This document shows, piece by piece, positions 1 to 5,282 of a DNA stretch of 5,282 nt. The DNA comes from Nitrososphaerota archaeon. GTDB taxonomy: Archaea > Thermoproteota > Nitrososphaeria > Nitrososphaerales > UBA57. A program made the translations under genes and the position numbers. The DNA lies in NCBI GenBank assembly GCA_022572285.1, contig JACZWF010000113.1:1-5282 (forward strand), written 5' to 3'. Position 1 is the stretch's first letter. Every line of letters starts with the position of its first letter. The notes under the pieces are model-generated. The model did not search any database. It was not told the origin of the DNA and was given only the letters and a program-made list of their open reading frames with translations.

Positions 1-252
1 GCCTCTATCGTGAGTCCTTCGTCTGACGCTTGCAAAATAATTCGGGCTTTCTACTTTCTGACATTAAAGGTGAACTGATTCAAAATCTGGACCCAGAATT
101 CAGTTTCCAAAGATGGTGTCACTTCGTTCAGACTAATTTGGAATAGCAACGTTCATGTGTTTGATACACCTATTGATATGCAAGTTTCTAATTTCGCTTT
201 CCCGGAGAGAAGGGTGATTTCTAATCATCTTCCTAGGGCTATAGAGATCTAA
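1..252 (+). pseudogene. Broken 3' end of a gene, possibly a LOTUS/OST-HTH domain protein
   Basis: No intact frame crosses this stretch, but two frames read like protein. The frame beginning at position 3 gives LYRESFV, a TGA (24-26), then RLQNNSGFLLSDIKGEL and NLDPEFSFQRW up to about 116. The frame beginning at position 1 takes over with GVTSFRLIWNSNVHVFD and runs to FPERRVISNHLPRAIEI and a TAA at 250-252. Joined near 114-118, they give the order G-F-x-L-S-D-I ... P-x-F-x-x-x-(Y)-G-x-x-S-F, which resembles the OST-HTH/LOTUS RNA-binding domain often found at the C-terminus of NYN-type nucleases; that match is from memory and is tentative. The repair needs one nonsense codon and one indel undone, so decay or an assembly indel are both possible. 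The final TAA lies one base before the next gene, as expected inside an operon. The 5' part lies outside the window. Without the repair, the longest frames are only 38 codons (TTG at 30) and 31 codons (GTG at 157). Confidence 0.42.
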
Positions 253-253
253 C

Positions 254-1744
254 TTGACTAGCCAGATCTCCTATCCATATCAAGATCGGCATGACCGATT
301 GGTCACTGGCCACGGTGTGTTCGACGAAATCATGGATATCACCTTTGGTTCCACCATCCTTTCGTTGGATGAGACCTTTTCTGAAGGACGTGATTTTCTT
401 TCGGTGCTACTCCAGGGTATTAGTGATATCCCGGTTTACGAGGTCGCAAAAAAACCCGTCCTTCGAAACTTCCAGACTCTCCCCCTAGACGAACAGCAGA
501 ATGAAATTATCATCGAAGGAATGCCCCCTACATCAGTTGGTGAAGCAGTTGAGAAAAAACGACAGGAGGGGAAGGCGATCTTCATCCACACATATCTTCC
601 TGATCTCTTAATACGCTACGGGGGGGATAATGTTCTAAAGATTATTGAGAGGTGGAAGAGCAGTATCCAAGAACATAACACAATAGAGTTTTTCCTACTC
701 CCTCGAAAAGTTTTCGCCGAGGCTGAAGGTAAAATATTCTCACTCGTCGATGGTGTAATTGACTTTAAGATCGTGAGCTCCGCGGACTCGTATCTACATG
801 TATTTACCCCGATGCGATCATGCAAGACCGAGTTCAACATGTCAAGGTTTGAGTATTCCATCGAGGAGAACAAACTCCTAATAAAATTCAGAGGAAGGTT
901 CAGCGATCACGTTTCTACCAACAAGGAAGAGATCCAAGCTCTCATGAAGTTTATCTCTGAGAACAGTCAAAGTCTCTATGTAAAGCAGGGTCACATACAA
1001 CCGAATCTTCCGGTTCAGGAAAGGCTCCTCCTCTCTCAGGTTCTGGATCACAGGGTATCTGACTCATTGACGTTATTATTTGACCGGTCAGAGAGTCTAT
1101 TGAAGAAGCTGGCGGAATGGAATAGCGATGGCTTCATTGAATTCCTTAAGATGGAAGCGAAGAAAGAGGAACCAATTAAAACTAAGCTAGGGCTAAAATC
1201 CCGAATTGCTCTGACTATCCCGTCTTGGATGTCAACACGACTAATAATGTGGGGAGGCTTAAGCTCCTACCGAGTACCAGCCCAGGCATACCTCATGAGG
1301 AGAAAAGGAGATGAAGCATTTTACTCAGCCTTCTTCCCTCCCTCAGATAAAGGTCACCAGGAAGTGACTCTAGAGAGGATAGAAGAATTTCTTCAAGACA
1401 TCGCTACCCGAAGAGTGACAGAGGACGTGATAAGACGCCTAGGGGAAGATCCCCGAAACCTCCTCGACATCAAATACGTCCCAAAGATCATTGGCTTAAT
1501 GTTATCATCAGGTTATGGTGTCAAGCCCAGAGTTAGTAAAGTAAATGCTGATCTATACCAGATCGACGTGTCAGATTGCCCTATTTGCTATGAATCACGA
1601 AGTGACAAACCAGTCTGTCAATCCCTCACTGGTGCGATAACAGGTAACGCCTCCGTTTGCTTCAAGAGGAAGGTCAATACCGAGGAAACAAACTGTATCG
1701 CGAAGGGTGACGACAGATGTACCTTTCTCTTAAGATTACAGTGA
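254..1744 (+). CDS. V4R domain protein with degenerate RecA/KaiC-like N-terminus
   Basis: The protein has 496 residues. The C-terminus (about 405-495) is a V4R (4-vinyl reductase) domain: C455 opens the CQSLTGAITG segment, and the signature ETNCIAKGDDRCTF spans about 478-491 with C481 and C489. C442 and C445 form an extra CPIC pair that could add to a metal site. V4R domains bind small hydrophobic ligands or metals and often sense aromatics. The N-terminus (about 19-215) has the strand/helix rhythm of archaeal RecA/KaiC-like proteins: FGSTILSLDE near 31, FFLLPRKVFAEAE near 146 and SLVDGVIDFKI near 163. No Walker A GxxxxGK[ST] is visible, so ATP binding is doubtful. There is no signal peptide or membrane segment. 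The TTG at 254 is chosen because an in-frame TAG lies at 242 and the first in-frame ATG (332) would cut into the N-terminal domain. No convincing Shine-Dalgarno or TATA box precedes it, so co-transcription with the upstream remnant is likely. A ligand-sensing or regulatory role is inference; the ligand is unknown. Confidence 0.85.
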   Translation: MTSQISYPYQDRHDRLVTGHGVFDEIMDITFGSTILSLDETFSEGRDFLSVLLQGISDIPVYEVAKKPVLRNFQTLPLDEQQNEIIIEGMPPTSVGEAVEKKRQEGKAIFIHTYLPDLLIRYGGDNVLKIIERWKSSIQEHNTIEFFLLPRKVFAEAEGKIFSLVDGVIDFKIVSSADSYLHVFTPMRSCKTEFNMSRFEYSIEENKLLIKFRGRFSDHVSTNKEEIQALMKFISENSQSLYVKQGHIQPNLPVQERLLLSQVLDHRVSDSLTLLFDRSESLLKKLAEWNSDGFIEFLKMEAKKEEPIKTKLGLKSRIALTIPSWMSTRLIMWGGLSSYRVPAQAYLMRRKGDEAFYSAFFPPSDKGHQEVTLERIEEFLQDIATRRVTEDVIRRLGEDPRNLLDIKYVPKIIGLMLSSGYGVKPRVSKVNADLYQIDVSDCPICYESRSDKPVCQSLTGAITGNASVCFKRKVNTEETNCIAKGDDRCTFLLRLQ

Positions 1745-1750
1745 ACCCTT

Positions 1751-2821
1751 TTGAACACCCCAGGTGCCCTGAGCGTCTACTACAATGCCCTTGATACATC
1801 GTTTAGCGAGATTGCTGAGAGCTCGGGCTTATTTGGCACGTATGTTAGGAAGGCTCTTCAACGAAGTGGAAAGAGAATTAGACCTATCTTCGCTCTGCTT
1901 TCCTGTGAAGCTATATGTGGAGATTTTTCCCGCGCGATCCCTCTCGCTGTTTCGTATGAATTGGCCCATAACGCCTCCCTTATTCAAGATGACATCATGG
2001 ATCGATCTCCTAAACGACGGTATGGGAAATCTGTCTACTCAGAATTCGGCCTAAATACGGCAATCTTGACTAGCGACGCGCTCATCTTCGAGATATTCAC
2101 CCAGTTAGTGCGGCTCAAGAAAACTGGTATCTCCAAGGATCGTCTCTATATGCTACTTGAGATTATAGGACAATCTGCCAAGGACACCGCAATAGGGGAG
2201 TTCATAGATAATGAAATGGGCGGCGATGGTTTTGGGAGTGAGAAAAAATACTTGGAAATGGTGAAAAACAAGACCGGGGCGCTTATTGCAGCCTCCGCCG
2301 CGTGTGGAGGTATTGTAGGTGGTAGCACCAAGAGAGAGACGGAAATTCTCTACAGATTCGGCCAGAATGCAGGCATCGCCTATCAAATCAATGATGATAT
2401 TATCGACCTAGTATCAGAAGAAGATATAATAGGCAAAACGGTTTTTAGCGACGTAAGGAATAGAAAGAAGAATATTGTTCTGATTCACGCACTCCAAAAC
2501 GGATCGCCAGAAGAGCAGACATTCCTTCGAGGATTATTCGGCAAGAGCTGGTTTCTGGAGGAAGAAGTTGCCAGAGGAAGAGAGATCTTGAATAGGGTCG
2601 GATCCATCGATCATGCGAAGCGTCTAGCCCTCCAGGTTGTTGAGGAGGGGAAGAAAGAGCTTTTGAAGCTCAGGAATACTCCTAGTCGACAAAAGCTAAT
2701 AGACTTTTGGTACTCGCTCAGTAGGTTTGCCTCTGACAGTGAGGGTCCGATAGTAAACTCAACAGAGATGCTGATGAACAACTCTAGTCTAGATGAGATA
2801 AATGAGCTTCGAGTCTTCTGA
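1751..2821 (+). CDS. Trans-polyprenyl diphosphate synthase (IspA/GGPPS family)
   Basis: This 356-residue protein is a class I isoprenyl diphosphate synthase, which condenses isopentenyl diphosphate with an allylic diphosphate, head to tail. Visible motifs are SGKRIRP (39-45), the first Asp-rich motif DDIMD (80-84) followed by RR (89-90), NKTG (173-176) and the second Asp-rich motif DDIID (215-219) in YQINDDIID. The usual GKxT after the second motif is changed to RKKN (238-241). The fifth and fourth residues before the first motif are A75 and S76 rather than bulky aromatics, so the product may be C20 or longer, perhaps for archaeal lipids or a quinone tail; the chain length is inference. The last 30 residues or so (EGPIVNSTEM onward) extend past the usual fold. 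The TTG start follows the V4R stop by six bases; an in-frame TGA sits directly upstream and the first ATG codes M83 inside the catalytic motif. No Shine-Dalgarno is seen, so coupled translation from the upstream gene is likely. Confidence 0.93.
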   Translation: MNTPGALSVYYNALDTSFSEIAESSGLFGTYVRKALQRSGKRIRPIFALLSCEAICGDFSRAIPLAVSYELAHNASLIQDDIMDRSPKRRYGKSVYSEFGLNTAILTSDALIFEIFTQLVRLKKTGISKDRLYMLLEIIGQSAKDTAIGEFIDNEMGGDGFGSEKKYLEMVKNKTGALIAASAACGGIVGGSTKRETEILYRFGQNAGIAYQINDDIIDLVSEEDIIGKTVFSDVRNRKKNIVLIHALQNGSPEEQTFLRGLFGKSWFLEEEVARGREILNRVGSIDHAKRLALQVVEEGKKELLKLRNTPSRQKLIDFWYSLSRFASDSEGPIVNSTEMLMNNSSLDEINELRVF

Positions 2822-3136
2822 GCTAGTTTCCCGACAATTAACAAACCGAACCAAATCCACGTATCACCATCTTCACTGGAATAGAATGCCACCTTGAGTC
2901 TACCCCCTTCGCTGAATTTGGGCTGACGGCGGTGTTGATTAGACTAGATCCTTTGCTGACAATTGCCACGCGGCAACTAGAATTGTAGTAGGATTCTGGG
3001 AACTACTTCCAAGAGGAAGGTAGTGAAGAAATTAGTGCGTTCGAATGTACGTTCGGCGGCAGAACTCGAACTAGCGCGTCAGAATCAGAATCAAGATTAG
3101 ATTATCTCCTTCACACAGGTGTTTCGCGCGATACCG

Positions 3137-3153
3137 GTTTCTGAATTAGAAAC
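3137..3153. repeat. Perfect 6-bp inverted repeat, 5-base spacer
   Basis: GTTTCT (3137-3142) and AGAAAC (3148-3153) are exact reverse complements separated by GAATT. The dyad centre is at 3145, 32 bp from the next dyad. It could be an operator half of a paired site or a small RNA hairpin. There is no U-run after it, so it does not look like a terminator. Confidence 0.55.
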
Positions 3154-3168
3154 TATAGCAAGGGGCAG

Positions 3169-3185
3169 CTTACTTCTAGAGTAAG
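3169..3185. repeat. Perfect 6-bp inverted repeat, 5-base spacer
   Basis: CTTACT (3169-3174) and AGTAAG (3180-3185) are exact reverse complements separated by TCTAG. The geometry (6-5-6) is identical to the dyad at 3137-3153, but the arm sequence differs. It lies 54 bases before the micro-ORF start, upstream of its TATA-like box, where an archaeal regulator could act. Confidence 0.55.
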
Positions 3186-3206
3186 GACGTACCATCCTCC
3201 ACAGAA

Positions 3207-3218
3207 CGATAAATATCG
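3207..3218 (+). promoter_or_regulatory. TATA-like box inside a palindrome, before the membrane micro-ORF
   Basis: CGATAAATATCG is a perfect dyad (CGATA, AA, TATCG) whose core ATAAATAT resembles an archaeal TATA box. Its centre lies about 26 bases before the ATG at 3239, the usual distance from TATA box to transcription start, so a leaderless mRNA beginning at the ATG is predicted. The nine bases CGATAAATA recur on the other strand before the sheath gene. The role is inferred from position and composition. Confidence 0.5.
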
Positions 3219-3238
3219 AGTATACGGCAATAGCGTCG

Positions 3239-3355
3239 ATGAACGATAAGACCACTGGAACCCTTCTTCTGGTAGGTGCTATAGGAATACTGGCAATTTA
3301 TTCGCGCGCGCTTTCGGGTGAGCTTCCTCTTTCTTTTTCCACTAAGGGGACCTAA
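3239..3355 (+). CDS. Small single-pass membrane peptide (hypothetical, 38 residues)
   Basis: This short ATG frame encodes 38 residues. Residues 1-4 are polar (MNDK) and residues 5-21 form one hydrophobic helix-like run rich in Gly, Leu and Ile (TTGTLLLVGAIGILAIY). After it come S22, R23 and a short tail ending STKGT. This is the pattern of a one-pass membrane peptide; with R23 after the helix, a cytoplasmic C-terminus would be expected from the positive-inside rule. Support for expression is a TATA-like box centred about 26 bases before the ATG, which predicts a leaderless message. No other in-frame start exists upstream back to a TAA at 3182. It converges with the sheath gene and overlaps its 3' end by 14 bp. 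I recognise no family. A chance frame remains possible because of its length. Confidence 0.45.
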   Translation: MNDKTTGTLLLVGAIGILAIYSRALSGELPLSFSTKGT

Positions 3356-4523
3356 CTTGTACAAGCTTCCTTCCGACAATCTTTTGTCGAATCTTAATAA
3401 TTACAAACTCCGCCGGCTTGAGAGGGGCAAACCCCACATGAAAATTCAAGGCACCCTCGTTGACGTCCTCCTGAGTGGTTGTTTGCCGATCACACTTTAC
3501 GAAAAAAGCTTCGTTGGGTGTGGCTCCTTGAAAGGCTCCGTCTCGAAATAACTTCATCAGAAAGCCCCCCACATTGAGTCTTACCTTGCCCCACAATGGC
3601 TCGGCATTGGGCTCGAATACAACCCAATGAGTACCCCGCTCGATGCTCTTTTCTATGAACAAGGCCAGACGACGGACAGAGAGATACTTCCACTCTGAAG
3701 ATTGATGATCGTCCCCCTCAAGTGTCCGAGAACCCCAGATGACGAAGCCTTGCTGAGGCAAGTTCCTAAGGCAGTTGACACCTAAGGAATTGATGATTCC
3801 TTTATGTCTGCTAGCCAACTTAACCTCCAGACCAGTAATCCCCTTGAGATGAGCTTCTGTTCCGGCAGGAACTTTCCAGACCCCTCTGCCATGCTCCACC
3901 CGAGCAATGACTCCAGCCACAGCGCCCGTTGGTCCAAGGTAGTTTGCTCTTCCTCTTCTATTAGTGCGTACTCTAGGGTAGAAAACCGCACAATTGTCTG
4001 TTGCCACCGTACTTCGTAGGTCATCAACTTTTTGTCTGGTGATCGTCGGACGGCCTTTGCGTGTCCAGTCCCTCGGAGGATCCATGAGAAGTACAGCTCC
4101 TCTTTGCTTGCAATATTTGCTGGCTGATTTCCATGCCTCCTGCAAATTCACATCCCTGTCTGCGGGCAAGACCATTAGGTTGAAGAGCTTAACTGTGTCT
4201 AAAGCATGGAGCCCTCTTGGAGGAACCTCTATCCCAGTGTAACTATCAGCTGTGATGGATTCCTCTAATCTGACCACAAAGCACTCGCGTCCTCCATTGT
4301 CAAAAAACATCTTGAGGCTTCGGGCCAGCTCGCTTCTGGGATGAGGCCCGCCGAATCGGCGTACAGCGCCTCGAATTGACTTACATTTAATTGCCCGATT
4401 GAAAGGCCCCTTTGAAGCTCGTCCTATGAACGCTGTGATTGAAGAAGAAACACCAACAATTTTATGACCCTCGGCCGGAAGTTCTGCGACGTAAACTCCA
4501 GGATGTGTAACTTGGGGAGTCAT
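3342..4523 (-). CDS. Contractile tail sheath protein (phage tail / contractile injection system type)
   Basis: This 393-residue protein would form the contractile outer sheath that drives an inner tube through a membrane in myophage tails, R-type pyocins and extracellular contractile injection systems. The N-terminus has the sheath hallmark HPGVYVAELP (7-16), then GVSSSITAFIGRASKGP (24-40), RRFGG (55-59) and FFDNGG (73-78). The middle has GPTGAVAGVIARVEHGRGVW (197-216). The C-terminal domain shows GFVIWGSRTL (259-268), EWKYLSVRRL (277-286), FEPNAEPLW (303-311), GAFQGATPNEAFFVKCD (329-345) and VGFAPLKPAEFVIIKI (363-378), in family order (Phage_sheath_1 and sheath C-terminal domains). The size is at the compact end of the family, with no large insertion domain, plus a short basic tail (KIVGRKLVQVRSP). 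The ATG is fixed by an in-frame stop 12 bases upstream. The protein is probably cytoplasmic until assembled. No other tail gene is next to it in this window, which is unusual, since tube and baseplate genes normally follow. Confidence 0.93.
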   Translation of the reverse strand: MTPQVTHPGVYVAELPAEGHKIVGVSSSITAFIGRASKGPFNRAIKCKSIRGAVRRFGGPHPRSELARSLKMFFDNGGRECFVVRLEESITADSYTGIEVPPRGLHALDTVKLFNLMVLPADRDVNLQEAWKSASKYCKQRGAVLLMDPPRDWTRKGRPTITRQKVDDLRSTVATDNCAVFYPRVRTNRRGRANYLGPTGAVAGVIARVEHGRGVWKVPAGTEAHLKGITGLEVKLASRHKGIINSLGVNCLRNLPQQGFVIWGSRTLEGDDHQSSEWKYLSVRRLALFIEKSIERGTHWVVFEPNAEPLWGKVRLNVGGFLMKLFRDGAFQGATPNEAFFVKCDRQTTTQEDVNEGALNFHVGFAPLKPAEFVIIKIRQKIVGRKLVQVRSP

Positions 4524-4563
4524 GTTACTGCTTCATTAGCTCCGATAATAATGAATTACACTT

Positions 4564-4573
4564 CTATTTATCG
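4564..4573 (-). promoter_or_regulatory. TATA-like box of the sheath gene
   Basis: Read on the minus strand this is CGATAAATAG, about 45 bases before the sheath ATG at 4523. Transcription would then start near 4542 and leave a leader of roughly 20 bases. A GGAG at 4543-4540 is too far upstream to be a normal Shine-Dalgarno. The first nine bases match the box before the micro-ORF exactly. Confidence 0.4.
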
Positions 4574-4609
4574 ACTAACTGATGCACTTCTTTGTTACCT
4601 TCGTATGGT

Positions 4610-4620
4610 TATGCATATTA
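4610..4620 (+). promoter_or_regulatory. TATA-like box of the PPOX-family gene
   Basis: TATGCATATTA lies about 32 bases before the ATG at 4648, which predicts a leaderless or nearly leaderless transcript. It sits in the 124-bp region shared with the divergent sheath gene. Its ATGCAT core is palindromic, so binding in the other direction cannot be excluded. Confidence 0.45.
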
Positions 4621-4647
4621 GGATCGTGAAACGTAAAACGAAATGAA

Positions 4648-5124
4648 ATGGAGCCCTGGAAAGAAGAGCTTCTTAAGATCCTCAGGCTCTCCGTCGAACA
4701 TGCCAGTGCCATAGCTAAAAGGTACTATAGTGCCAGGCCTATGTCATTAGATGAGTTGCTGGAACATCTCGAGAGGGTGAAGATTACCAGCATAGCTACC
4801 GTGAAGCCGTCTGGGGCTCCTCATATTGTACCCGTATCATTTGTCCAGCTTTATGGAAAAATTTACATAAATACAAGCAAGAAATCTATCCGATACAGGA
4901 ATATTCTTCACCAGAAGCGAGTATGTCTTACCTTTATTGATGGATCAAGAGTTGGCATACTTGAAGGTGTAGCCAAGATTGCGGGCGAAACAAGCAAATT
5001 TTCCGCTGGTCCAGTGGATCAAGCGTTTATAGGGAAATATGACAAGGCTAGAAGGGTCACATCCAACTCGGTCATGGTCGAGATAATGCCAACTAAGATC
5101 TTTACCTATAAGGGTGCAGGTTGA
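4648..5124 (+). CDS. PPOX-family FMN/F420-binding split-barrel protein
   Basis: The 158-residue protein belongs to the pyridoxamine 5'-phosphate oxidase-like split-barrel family. Members bind FMN or, in many archaea and actinobacteria, F420, act as homodimers in the cytoplasm and carry out oxidoreductase reactions on varied substrates. Diagnostic stretches are ITSIATVKPSGAPHIVPVSF (46-65), KIYINTSKKSIRYRNI (71-86) and the following strand RVCLTFIDG (91-99), which correspond to the first barrel strands and the phosphate-binding region of the cofactor. Residues 1-40 form a helical extension before the barrel. Length is normal for a stand-alone member. The ATG at 4648 is preferred because of the TATA-like box about 32 bases upstream; an overlapping ATG at 4643 is out of frame. 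The gene is divergent from the sheath gene and nothing in its sequence ties it to a contractile apparatus. The substrate and the choice between FMN and F420 cannot be told from sequence alone. Confidence 0.85.
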   Translation: MEPWKEELLKILRLSVEHASAIAKRYYSARPMSLDELLEHLERVKITSIATVKPSGAPHIVPVSFVQLYGKIYINTSKKSIRYRNILHQKRVCLTFIDGSRVGILEGVAKIAGETSKFSAGPVDQAFIGKYDKARRVTSNSVMVEIMPTKIFTYKGAG

Positions 5125-5186
5125 TGGTTCTGAGAACTACTCGACATCGATCTCGGCAAGTCTTCTAACGTTTGGTCTTTGCTAGT

Positions 5187-5200
5187 ATTCTTGTAAGAAT
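5187..5200. repeat. Perfect inverted repeat after the PPOX-family gene
   Basis: ATTCTT (5187-5192) and AAGAAT (5195-5200) are exact reverse complements around GT. It lies 62 bases after the PPOX stop, in the 158-base stretch to the window end where no gene is supported. It could be an operator for a gene beyond the edge. The two-base spacer is too tight for a good RNA hairpin and no U-run follows. Confidence 0.4.
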
Positions 5201-5282
5201 GATAATCCGTGCGGGCGCGCTTGTAACACCCTAGCTTTTCCTCAGTCTAGTGGGATTAGAGTCGAGATGAAAGCCGCGTTCT

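Larger units (their letters stand above)
2822..3238. other. Long intergenic region with several inverted repeats
   Basis: These 417 bases contain no gene I can support. Direct reading shows perfect or near-perfect inverted repeats at 2963-2976 (TTGCC/GGCAA, 4-base loop), 3002-3024 (ACTACTTCC/GGAAGGTAGT, one bulged G, 4-base loop), 3137-3153, 3169-3185 and 3207-3218. A CAGAAT hexamer is repeated in tandem at 3080-3091. One start-less frame stays open from 2842 to 2988. A 25-codon frame with a GAGG six bases before its GTG lies at 3023-3100. It is followed in the same frame by a 21-codon GTG frame at 3119-3184, and then by the frame of the micro-ORF that starts at 3239. These could be decayed coding sequence, tiny peptides or chance. 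No tRNA or rRNA pattern was found; the TTCGAAT at 3040-3046 lacks a matching T-stem. No U-run terminator is evident after the prenyl synthase. Confidence 0.6.

Noticed and set aside
2842..2988. Open frame of about 48 codons after the prenyl synthase
   Set aside because: It has no ATG, and its only GTG/TTG codons lie two thirds of the way in; no motif was recognised.
3030..3055. TTCGAAT resembling a tRNA T-loop
   Set aside because: The five bases on each side do not pair, and no acceptor stem, D-arm or anticodon arm could be found around it.
3323..3340. T-rich tract (CTTTCTTTTTCC) that could be an archaeal terminator
   Set aside because: It lies inside the micro-ORF, so termination there would remove its stop codon; the T-runs are interrupted and no gene end sits just upstream on the plus strand.
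3176..3379. Minus-strand 67-codon frame opposite the membrane micro-ORF
   Set aside because: Its product is a basic, low-complexity sequence with no domain, and it overlaps the sheath 3' end in another frame; the plus-strand frame has better promoter and composition support.
4464..4646. Plus-strand 60-codon frame across the sheath start and the divergent promoter region
   Set aside because: It is antisense to the sheath N-terminus, covers both TATA-like boxes and has no recognisable composition or domain.
5267..5282. ATG AAA GCC GCG TTC at the window end as the start of another gene
   Set aside because: Only five codons are visible and no clear TATA box or Shine-Dalgarno precedes it, so it cannot be separated from a chance ATG.

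Overview
The window looks archaeal. Two genes start at TTG with no Shine-Dalgarno sequence, A+T-rich TATA-like boxes sit at leaderless or near-leaderless spacing before other genes, and one protein joins a degenerate RecA/KaiC-like region to a V4R domain, a combination typical of archaea. A lineage within the Thermoproteota/Nitrososphaerota/Bathyarchaeia group is plausible, but the sequence does not fix it.

Layout. Positions 1-252 (+) hold what appears to be the broken 3' end of a gene: two frames join into a LOTUS/OST-HTH-like domain if one nonsense codon and one frameshift are repaired. Its TAA lies one base before a TTG-started gene (254-1744, +) for a 496-residue protein with a C-terminal Cys-rich V4R domain. 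Six bases later comes a trans-polyprenyl diphosphate synthase (1751-2821, +). Spacing suggests all three were one transcription unit. Positions 2822-3238 form a long intergenic region with several perfect inverted repeats. The last repeat overlaps a TATA-like box placed about 26 bases before a short open frame (3239-3355, +) that encodes a 38-residue, probably single-pass membrane peptide.

On the minus strand, 4523-3342 encodes a 393-residue contractile tail sheath protein with nearly all the conserved C-terminal sheath motifs. No tube, baseplate, spike or AAA+ gene lies beside it here, so it is either the edge of a contractile injection or phage-tail locus or an isolated sheath. A 124-bp divergent promoter region separates it from a PPOX-type flavin/F420-binding split-barrel protein (4648-5124, +). 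Positions 5125-5282 hold no gene that can be supported.

Working together: the V4R protein and the prenyl synthase are probably co-expressed, which suggests a sensor or regulator beside an isoprenoid-chain enzyme. The sheath gene and the membrane peptide converge, overlap by 14 bp and share the same nine-base TATA-like element, so a link between them is possible but unproven. The sheath gene, the membrane micro-ORF and the dyad-rich region between 2822 and 3238 are the most interesting parts.
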